5,220 nt of DNA from an uncultured Flavobacteriia bacterium (GTDB taxonomy: Bacteria > Bacteroidota > Bacteroidia > Flavobacteriales_D > Crocinitomicaceae). The stretch is from assembly GCA_903887095.1 (NCBI GenBank), contig CAISOQ010000243.1:1-5220 (forward strand), read 5' to 3'. The notes under the pieces are model-generated. The model had not been told where the DNA came from. It searched no databases and saw only the letters and a program-made list of their open reading frames with translations. Shown piece by piece: positions 1-5,220 of the stretch. Each line of letters begins with the position of its first letter. Position 1 is the stretch's first letter. The translations under genes and the position numbers were made by a program.

Positions 1-1079
1 ACCGTAAAGATGACTACTTGCTTTACAAGATCTGGCACAACATTCATGGACTAACCTCTCCTTTGTTTTTCACAGTGACAGGCGTCATCTTTGTGTATTT
101 GCTTTCCGTCAATAATACTCTTTCATATTTTCACAATTCGCGCGTAAAGAAGGGATTCAAGCGTGTATTAGAATTACTTTTCTGGGGTTATTTCATTCAA
201 TTGAGTCTGTGGAGTATCATTCAATCATTCTATTACGGAAGCAAATTTCACTTGGAATGGTTTTATGCCTTTCATGTGCTACAATCCATTGGAGTAGGAA
301 TTTTCTTTTTGCTTGTCATTTATGGCATTTTTAAATGGATAAACAAAGGTGCATTGCATTGGTATTACCTGGTGAGTGGATTGCTTTTATTTGTTGGTTA
401 TAGCTCCATGAAAAATTACATCCAATTGGATGAGCAAGCAATTGCTGAAGGACTGCAAAAAGGTCCAAAGTATTTTCCAAATAATGCTCCTGCCTTTATT
501 CAAAACATGTTCTATGGTAAATTTTCTGACTTTAGTTTTTTACGCTATTCAGGATACACGATATTAGGTGGTATGCTAGGCAGCATAATTCGCACCTATG
601 AAAACAAAACGAAAGAGTGGTGGTTCGGAACGACTTTTCTAGTTGCAGGAATTATCATTAGTATTTTTATTCAACCAATTTTTAGAAACATTGACAACTT
701 CACTGAGTGGATTGGGATAACTGAAAAAGGATTTTATGAATTGAATGCAACTGCCTTTATTCGATACGGTCAAGTTGTTTCGGTATTGGGTATTTTCATG
801 CTAATTGACAAATATGTTGATGTGAAAGCAAAATTATACCTCAAACTAGGCCAGAATACCTTACCCATTTATGTTGTGCATGTCATCATCCTTTATGGTG
901 GTATTTTTGGAATTGGACTAAAACCTTTAGTATTTGATGAGAATCTTGGCCCATGGATTGCAGCTGGAATTTCGGCAATTGCCATATTGTTTTTCACTTT
1001 AATGGTTTATTATATTGAGATCTTGGAGGATAAATACGAAACATTTATTCGACTAATTACTTTCAAAAAGAAAAAATGA
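1..1079 (+). CDS. Multi-pass membrane acyltransferase (HGSNAT/DUF1624 or acyltransferase-3-like), N-terminus cut by window edge
   Basis: Probable integral membrane acyltransferase that moves an acyl (usually acetyl) group to a sugar or glycan at the membrane. The frame is open to the window's left edge (codons from base 3 read RKDDY before the TTG at 18), so the true start lies upstream and the TTG is not a start. About 358 residues are visible. Counting from that TTG, I see about nine hydrophobic segments, near 12-30, 50-70, 85-107, 113-130, 175-192, 203-222, 245-262, 278-300 and 313-333. One N-terminal helix, which in these families carries a key Arg/Asp/His region, is probably missing. Family-like signatures are HGLTSPLFFTVTG at the start, FSFLRYSGYTILGGMLG in the middle and LGQNTLPIYVVHVIILYGG near the end, plus a Lys-rich tail. 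Its TGA overlaps the next gene's ATG by 4 bases, implying coupled translation. The membrane acyltransferase class is fairly sure; the exact family and substrate are not known. Confidence 0.72.
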   Translation, partial: RKDDYLLYKIWHNIHGLTSPLFFTVTGVIFVYLLSVNNTLSYFHNSRVKKGFKRVLELLFWGYFIQLSLWSIIQSFYYGSKFHLEWFYAFHVLQSIGVGIFFLLVIYGIFKWINKGALHWYYLVSGLLLFVGYSSMKNYIQLDEQAIAEGLQKGPKYFPNNAPAFIQNMFYGKFSDFSFLRYSGYTILGGMLGSIIRTYENKTKEWWFGTTFLVAGIIISIFIQPIFRNIDNFTEWIGITEKGFYELNATAFIRYGQVVSVLGIFMLIDKYVDVKAKLYLKLGQNTLPIYVVHVIILYGGIFGIGLKPLVFDENLGPWIAAGISAIAILFFTLMVYYIEILEDKYETFIRLITFKKKK

Positions 1080-2122
1080 AACGCTGGATTATCTTTCTTT
1101 TCTGTTCTTTTTTCAGTGTAGCCATTGCGCAACCTACGAATGTTTTATTTGTTGGAAACAGCTACACGCACATGAACAACCTTTGTAAAATTTATCAAAA
1201 CCTTGCCAATTCCAAAGGCAAAAATGTTTTTGCAGATACTTTAGCTGTAAGTGGAAGTTCTTTGCAAGGTCATTCACTTAGGGAAAATACTTACAAAAAG
1301 ATGAAAGCACGTAACTGGGATTATGTCTTTATACAAGGATATAGCCGTGAGTTATCGCGAGATTCAGCTACAATTGCCGCACAAACGATTCCCTACGCGC
1401 AGCAACTCGTCGACAGCATAAAAAAATACAACCCTTGCATTCACATCTATTATTACATGACATGGGGTTATGCTGATGGTTTTAAAGACTCAATTACCGA
1501 TGACAGCTATGAACTCATGCAAGAGCGAATTCAAAAAGGTTATTTGCAATTGAGTGACGCCACTGGAAAATTCCCCGTTGCTCCCGTAGGAATGGTTTGG
1601 AAACAAGTGAGGGAAAAATATCCTGAATTGAACCTATATGCTCCTGATAATGCGCATCCAAGCCCTTATGGGAGCTATGTTGCTGCGTGTACATTCTACT
1701 CGGCAGTGTACAAAGAATCTCCAATTGAGGGAGCTTATCCGAAAAAAGTTGAAGACACTTTCGCTGAAAACATACAAAAAACGGCGGCTGAATATGTACT
1801 AACCTACTATCCCAAATACAATCTAGACACCATTCAAATTGCAGCTGGGGAAGATTTAAAATTAGACTTTACACTTCGTGAAAAATGGTTGAGCGTTTCA
1901 ATTTCAAATCGTTCGCCAGCGGCTGATAATTACCTATGGGAATTTGGAGATGGTAAAACATCAACTAAAAGAAATCCAAAACACTATTATTCAAAGGCAG
2001 GGAAATACAACGTTACGCTCTTCATTAAAAAAGGCTGTCATTGGTATAAACTTAAGAAATCAATCAAGGTTTCAGATAAAATTAAATACGCCAATCGCCC
2101 GCAGGAAAGTAGTACCAATTAG
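1076..2122 (+). CDS. Secreted SGNH-hydrolase-like protein (DUF4886-like) with C-terminal PKD domain
   Basis: Predicted exported esterase/acyltransferase-like protein, 348 residues. Residues 1-18 form a signal peptide (Lys-Arg, hydrophobic stretch, AIA before Gln19) typical of signal peptidase I. The SGNH-like domain spans about 22-245. Block I is FVGNSYT with Ser29 as presumed nucleophile, block II is around Gly60 (VSGSSLQGH), and the C-terminal catalytic pair is Asp191/His194 in PDNAHPSPYGSY. The classical block III GxND is absent; WDYVFIQGYS (81-90) sits in its place, as in the GNS-type DUF4886 proteins I recall. Residues about 262-333 form a PKD domain with WEFGDG (288-293) and an AGKYNVTLFI strand, probably for glycan or protein contact outside the cell. 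No type IX secretion tail is evident. The ATG lies inside the upstream TGA context (ATGA), with an A-rich leader instead of a Shine-Dalgarno. Fold and export are well supported; the substrate is unknown, with deacetylation or transacetylation of a glycan the likeliest role. Confidence 0.85.
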   Translation: MKRWIIFLFCSFFSVAIAQPTNVLFVGNSYTHMNNLCKIYQNLANSKGKNVFADTLAVSGSSLQGHSLRENTYKKMKARNWDYVFIQGYSRELSRDSATIAAQTIPYAQQLVDSIKKYNPCIHIYYYMTWGYADGFKDSITDDSYELMQERIQKGYLQLSDATGKFPVAPVGMVWKQVREKYPELNLYAPDNAHPSPYGSYVAACTFYSAVYKESPIEGAYPKKVEDTFAENIQKTAAEYVLTYYPKYNLDTIQIAAGEDLKLDFTLREKWLSVSISNRSPAADNYLWEFGDGKTSTKRNPKHYYSKAGKYNVTLFIKKGCHWYKLKKSIKVSDKIKYANRPQESSTN

Positions 2123-2123
2123 A

Positions 2124-3044
2124 TTACAAATTGTGCTTCTCCCGATAAAATTTGACTAGTTCATTTGTATAAACATACGACCCGTTCGTTTGAAGGTGAG
2201 CATTGTCAAAGAAGTAATCTGGGTTTGAATAAAGTGGATTTTTTTGGTCGTATACCCAAATCGTTGCATATCCTTCCATCACTTGGTTTAAGCGAAATGC
2301 AAAACCGTTCGTTACCACTCTGAAATTCGGCGGTATCGCAACAATCAACTCAATATTATTCTTTTTACAATGATCCTTAAATGCTCTCAGCGCTCTAATC
2401 TTTTGAATTAATTCAGCATCCCTGGAATAGTTATATGGAACCTTTTTATACATTTTATTGAATGATTTTTTCTGATGCGAAATGGGCATTGAACCGCACG
2501 GCATGATTGAATCGTTCTTTGTAAACTTCTTTTGTTTGAATAAAAAATTAGATTTGTTCAATTGATGTATTACAAAAAGTTCGTTGAGTATTGGCTTTTT
2601 TTCCTTGCGTCTAACCAGTTCCTCTCGAATGGCTTTGTATTTGACCAAAGGATACATTCGATCTAAGCGAAATTTCAAGCTTTTACTCACTTTCAGTTCA
2701 TCGCTGTCATCAACGACTAAAATGACTGTTTTTGGTTTTTTATTCCCCTTCGTTTCAAGTGTCAAACGCAACAAATACTCATGAAAGGTGATGTCCGAAC
2801 CCGGAAAAGACAGATTGTATGCAGAAATACCCAAAGAATCTGTAAACACTTTGGCAATAACACTTCTCGCACCTCTTGATGAGCCATAAATCAGGATATC
2901 TGACTTTATGTTACCAGTCACAATCTTCTCGAGTCTTCTGTCAACTTCACGTTCAGGTGCTGAATTTCTTACCAATAAAAAAGCCTTATCCAAGATGAAA
3001 AAACATCCTGCGAAAATCAATAGCCTGATTAAAATTTTCTTCAC
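2124..3044 (-). CDS. Membrane-anchored SGNH/AlgX-like protein, partner of the MBOAT acyltransferase
   Basis: Protein of 306 residues with one N-terminal hydrophobic helix (about 4-25) and a periplasmic-type domain, as in signal-anchored SGNH partners of MBOAT proteins. Visible blocks are DILIYGSSRG (49-58), with Ser56 the presumed nucleophile; YNLSFPGSD (76-84), resembling block II with Asn77 and Gly82; and FFDNAHLQTNGSY near the end, with Asp280 and His283 as the presumed catalytic pair. Block III GxND is not evident (VILVVDDSDE occupies a similar place). FAGC at 11-14 resembles a lipobox, but hydrophobic residues continue past Cys14, so an anchor is preferred. The start is a GTG at 3042-3044, one codon after the MBOAT TAA and in the same frame; no ATG lies close by and no Shine-Dalgarno is visible, suggesting translation by reinitiation. 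It probably transfers or removes acyl groups on a surface polysaccharide. The exact family (DltD-, AlgX- or DUF1574-like) is uncertain. Confidence 0.8.
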   Translation of the reverse strand: MKKILIRLLIFAGCFFILDKAFLLVRNSAPEREVDRRLEKIVTGNIKSDILIYGSSRGARSVIAKVFTDSLGISAYNLSFPGSDITFHEYLLRLTLETKGNKKPKTVILVVDDSDELKVSKSLKFRLDRMYPLVKYKAIREELVRRKEKKPILNELFVIHQLNKSNFLFKQKKFTKNDSIMPCGSMPISHQKKSFNKMYKKVPYNYSRDAELIQKIRALRAFKDHCKKNNIELIVAIPPNFRVVTNGFAFRLNQVMEGYATIWVYDQKNPLYSNPDYFFDNAHLQTNGSYVYTNELVKFYREKHNL

Positions 3045-3047
3045 CGC

Positions 3048-4496
3048 TTAAAACTGAAAATAAATAAACTCTTGCTCTTTTCCTGAAAGCACGATCACAC
3101 AAACAATTAGAAAAGAATAAAACACCCATCTAAAGGGAACATACCATTTCAACCCAAATCGTTCTAAGGCATATTTATTCTCTCTACCCAACCATTCAAT
3201 GATAAAAAAGAAAATTATGAATACCAATGTCAAATCAGCTAACTCGGGCAATTTAGGACTTTTGAAGAGACCATGCGCAAACATGCGTTTGATAAAATCG
3301 ATAGCTTGTGTCATTGTTTCTGCCCTGAAGAAGATCCATCCGAACACAGCCATCAGGAACGTCAGAAGCATTCCAACCACTTCTCGGATACTTGGAAAGT
3401 ATCTGCCTTGCGCAACTATTTCCAAATTATTTCTATTTGAATTCGTTAACATTAGTGGTAGAAAATAGAAAGCATTCAATGCTCCCCAGACAATAAATGT
3501 CCAATTTGCACCATGCCAAAATCCACTTACGAGGAATATTATAAACGTGTTTCGAATTTTCATCCATGTGCCACCTTTACTGCCACCCAAAGGAATATAC
3601 AAGTAATCACGGAACCATGTCGTAAGCGATATATGCCACCTTCTCCAAAATTCTGCAATGTCTCGTGAGAAGTAAGGAAAAGCGAAATTTCGAAGTAATT
3701 CAATTCCAAACAAGCGGGACGTTCCCAACGCAATGTCCGAATATCCAGAGAAATCGCAATAAATCTGGATTGTGAAGAAAAAGGCTCCCATGAAAAGTGT
3801 ACTTCCAGAGTAATCGGTGTAGCCATCAAAGATCATGTTCGCCCATTCAGCGCAACCATCTGCTATGACAACCTTTTTAAACAATCCCCAAAGAATCTGT
3901 CTTAAGCCATCTACAGCCTTTGCATAATCAAAGCTTCTTTCTTTCTGAATTTGGGGCAAGAGATGGGTTGCTCTTTCAATCGGTCCAGCAACCAATAAAG
4001 GAAAATAGGCAACAAAAAGTCCAAAATCGACAAGCCTGCGCTCACTTTTAATCCGTCCGAAATAAATATCTATGACGTAGGATAGCACATGGAACGTGTA
4101 GAATGAAATTCCGACCGGTAAAATAACATTCAATGTAATTGAGGAAGGATCCAAGTGCATTCCAAAGCTATTGAATAGACCTGCAAATGAATCGATAAAG
4201 AAATTATAATATTTGAAAATGGCTAAAAACCCAACATTTAAAACGATGCTCAACCAAAACCAGAATTTTTTCCAAAATTGTGTTTTCGCTATTTCGATCC
4301 GAATTCCAGTGAAATAACCCAAAAAAGTTGAAAATGACAACAGAAAAACAAATCGCCAATCCCAGCAACCATAGAAAAATAAACTAGCCCCAAGGAGTAA
4401 TATGTTTTGCCATTTTATATTCTTTCCAGCAATAAACCAATACAGAAAAAATACGATTGGAAAAAATAAAGCGAATTCAATCGAATTAAAAATCAT
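3048..4496 (-). CDS. MBOAT family membrane O-acyltransferase (AlgI-like)
   Basis: Membrane-bound O-acyltransferase of 482 residues, the usual size for AlgI/DltB-type proteins. It is predicted to take an acyl group from a cytoplasmic donor and pass it through the membrane for O-acylation of an extracytoplasmic polymer. Hydrophobic segments run through the whole length (about ten or more). Signatures in order: FFYGCWDWRF (40-49), PVGISFYTFHVLSYVIDIY (127-145), FPLLVAGPIER (165-175), IQIYCDFSGYSDIALG (243-258), FWRRWHISLTTWFRDYLYIP (283-302) and SGFWHGANWTF (324-334). His328 in the WHG motif matches the invariant catalytic histidine of the family, and His288 is the second conserved one. The ATG lies 5 bases after the HIT gene's stop; the downstream SGNH gene follows after 3 bases in the same frame, the familiar MBOAT/SGNH pairing of alginate-type acetylation. 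The family is certain; whether the polymer is an exopolysaccharide, O-antigen or another glycan cannot be told here. Confidence 0.96.
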   Translation of the reverse strand: MIFNSIEFALFFPIVFFLYWFIAGKNIKWQNILLLGASLFFYGCWDWRFVFLLSFSTFLGYFTGIRIEIAKTQFWKKFWFWLSIVLNVGFLAIFKYYNFFIDSFAGLFNSFGMHLDPSSITLNVILPVGISFYTFHVLSYVIDIYFGRIKSERRLVDFGLFVAYFPLLVAGPIERATHLLPQIQKERSFDYAKAVDGLRQILWGLFKKVVIADGCAEWANMIFDGYTDYSGSTLFMGAFFFTIQIYCDFSGYSDIALGTSRLFGIELLRNFAFPYFSRDIAEFWRRWHISLTTWFRDYLYIPLGGSKGGTWMKIRNTFIIFLVSGFWHGANWTFIVWGALNAFYFLPLMLTNSNRNNLEIVAQGRYFPSIREVVGMLLTFLMAVFGWIFFRAETMTQAIDFIKRMFAHGLFKSPKLPELADLTLVFIIFFFIIEWLGRENKYALERFGLKWYVPFRWVFYSFLIVCVIVLSGKEQEFIYFQF

Positions 4497-4501
4497 AGGA
4501 C

Positions 4502-4891
4502 TTATTGTTTAGCGATTAAACTTGCTGTTTCTGCCAATTCTTCCGCGCTGAAAGATAATTTTTCCCTCGAAAAATCCATATCAGCAATCCCATTAATAGG
4601 AATAAGATGAATGTGTGCATGAGGTACTTCCAAACCAATGACCGTAACACCTATTTTTCGACAAGGTAAAACTATTTTCATTTTACGAGCCACGTTCTTT
4701 GCAAAAACGATCATTCCGGCCAGTTCCTCGTCTTCCAAATCAAAAATATAGTCTTCAGCTCTTTTTGGAATGACAAGCACATGTCCTTTGACCAAAGGCA
4801 TAATATCTAGGAACGCCAAAAACTGATCATTCTCTGCCACTTTGTGACAAGGAATTTCTCCTTTGACAATCTTTGAAAACAATGTCGACAT
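4502..4891 (-). CDS. HIT (histidine triad) family nucleotide-binding protein
   Basis: Small cytoplasmic HIT-superfamily protein of 129 residues, the usual length. Such proteins bind purine nucleotides and hydrolyse or transfer nucleoside phosphoramidates and related compounds. The defining motif is VPHAHIHLIPI, with His91, His93 and His95; the last-but-one is the family's nucleophile position (His93). The N-terminus reads LFSKIVKGEIPCHKVAE, with FLDIMPLVKGHVLVIPKR at about 27-44, both typical of Hint-like proteins. The zinc-binding Cys found at position 6 in many relatives (CKIV) is Ser here, so the zinc site is probably lost, as I recall for Bacteroidota members. Its ATG shares one base with the greA stop (TAATG), so the two genes are translationally coupled; greA-HIT is, to my knowledge, a recurring neighbourhood in this phylum. 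The physiological substrate is not known. Confidence 0.95.
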   Translation of the reverse strand: MSTLFSKIVKGEIPCHKVAENDQFLAFLDIMPLVKGHVLVIPKRAEDYIFDLEDEELAGMIVFAKNVARKMKIVLPCRKIGVTVIGLEVPHAHIHLIPINGIADMDFSREKLSFSAEELAETASLIAKQ

Positions 4892-5220
4892 TAGCGGGAA
4901 ATTTCCACTACTTCAAACTTCACGATGCCATTTGGCGTCTGTATATCAGCAACATCTCCTTGCTTTTTACCAAGTAGCCCTTTTCCAATTGGAGAATCAA
5001 TTGAAATCTTCTTTTCTTTAAGATTTGCTTCGTTTTCAGCTACAAGCATGTACTCCATTTCCATACCATTGACAACATTTTTCATCTTCACCTTGGAAAG
5101 AATATAAACTTTTGAGTTGTCGATATTTGTATTATCGATTAGTCTAGCATTTGAAATTACAGCCTCCAACTTAGCAATTTTCATCTCCAGAATGCCTTGA
5201 GCTTCCTTAGCCGCATCATA
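4891..5220 (-). CDS. greA: Transcription elongation factor GreA, N-terminus cut by window edge
   Basis: GreA enters the RNA polymerase secondary channel and stimulates cleavage of backtracked transcripts. The frame stays open beyond the ATG at 5182-5184 to the window edge, giving YDAAKEAQGILE directly before MKIAKLEAVISNARLID. That is the second helix of the GreA coiled coil, so the ATG is internal and about 110 C-terminal residues of the usual ~157 are visible. The C-terminal FKBP-like domain is complete: a strand region around MEYMLVAENEA, then SPIGKGLLGKKQGDVADIQT and a FEVVEI end. The acidic tip residues of the coiled coil lie outside the window. The TAA overlaps the HIT gene's ATG by one base. 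The gene is probably the visible head of a four-gene transcription unit with the HIT, MBOAT and SGNH genes; its promoter is not in the window. Confidence 0.96.
   Translation of the reverse strand, partial: YDAAKEAQGILEMKIAKLEAVISNARLIDNTNIDNSKVYILSKVKMKNVVNGMEMEYMLVAENEANLKEKKISIDSPIGKGLLGKKQGDVADIQTPNGIVKFEVVEISR

Noticed and set aside
18..20. TTG as start codon of the first plus-strand gene
   Set aside because: The frame is open upstream to base 3 and the family needs another N-terminal membrane helix; the gene simply runs off the window.
1515..1724. Minus-strand 69-codon frame opposite the SGNH-PKD gene
   Set aside because: Antisense shadow of a well-supported coding region that includes the Asp/His block.
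1944..2159. Plus-strand 71-codon frame crossing the convergent junction
   Set aside because: It lies out of frame within the PKD region, has no family features and no separate start signal; a shadow of the SGNH-PKD gene.
2584..2784. Plus-strand 66-codon frame opposite the anchored SGNH gene
   Set aside because: Antisense shadow with Ser/Leu-rich composition and no recognisable domain.
2991..3012. Possible lipobox (FAGC) in the anchored SGNH protein
   Set aside because: Phe at -3 is atypical and the hydrophobic stretch continues beyond the Cys, fitting a signal anchor better.
3199..3829. Open frames of 89 codons on each strand inside the MBOAT gene
   Set aside because: The MBOAT frame carries all conserved family motifs here; the others are low-information shadows.
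4897..4906. Perfect 10-base palindrome GGAAATTTCC just before the HIT start, as a possible operator
   Set aside because: It encodes the end of GreA and is a short AT-centred palindrome expected by chance; no second copy supports a regulator site.
4925..5107. Plus-strand 60-codon frame opposite greA
   Set aside because: Antisense to the conserved FKBP-like domain of GreA; no independent support.
5182..5184. ATG (minus strand) as start of greA
   Set aside because: The upstream codons read YDAAKEAQGILE, a clear GreA coiled-coil match, so this Met is internal.

Overview
The window looks like a compact, AT-rich chromosome segment of a Bacteroidota bacterium, most likely flavobacteria-like. The evidence is the Bacteroidota-type HIT protein behind greA, A-rich leaders without clear Shine-Dalgarno sequences, and a secreted SGNH/PKD protein. 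No ribosomal RNA or other taxonomic marker is present, so the placement is by protein style only. Nearly every base is coding, and all gene junctions are between a 4-base overlap and a 5-base gap.

Left half, plus strand (1-2122): a multi-pass membrane acyltransferase, cut at its N-terminus by the window edge, overlaps by 4 bases (ATGA) a secreted SGNH-hydrolase-like protein with a C-terminal PKD domain. Right half, minus strand (5220 down to 2124): greA (N-terminus cut by the window edge), a HIT-family protein (TAATG junction), an AlgI-like MBOAT O-acyltransferase (5-base gap) and a membrane-anchored SGNH-like protein (3-base gap, GTG start, same reading frame as the MBOAT gene). The two gene strings meet tail to tail with one base between their stop codons.

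The layout is therefore two 'membrane acyltransferase + SGNH protein' pairs facing each other. The MBOAT/SGNH pair has the logic of known polysaccharide O-acetylation systems such as AlgI with AlgJ/AlgX: the membrane protein passes an acyl group across the membrane and the SGNH partner places it on (or removes it from) a glycan. The plus-strand pair could do a similar job with an unrelated transporter-acyltransferase family. That the two pairs serve one surface glycan is inference. greA and the HIT gene are housekeeping genes whose transcript probably reads into the MBOAT/SGNH pair. No RNA gene, mobile element, CRISPR array, convincing promoter or terminator was seen, and there is no gene-free stretch of any size.
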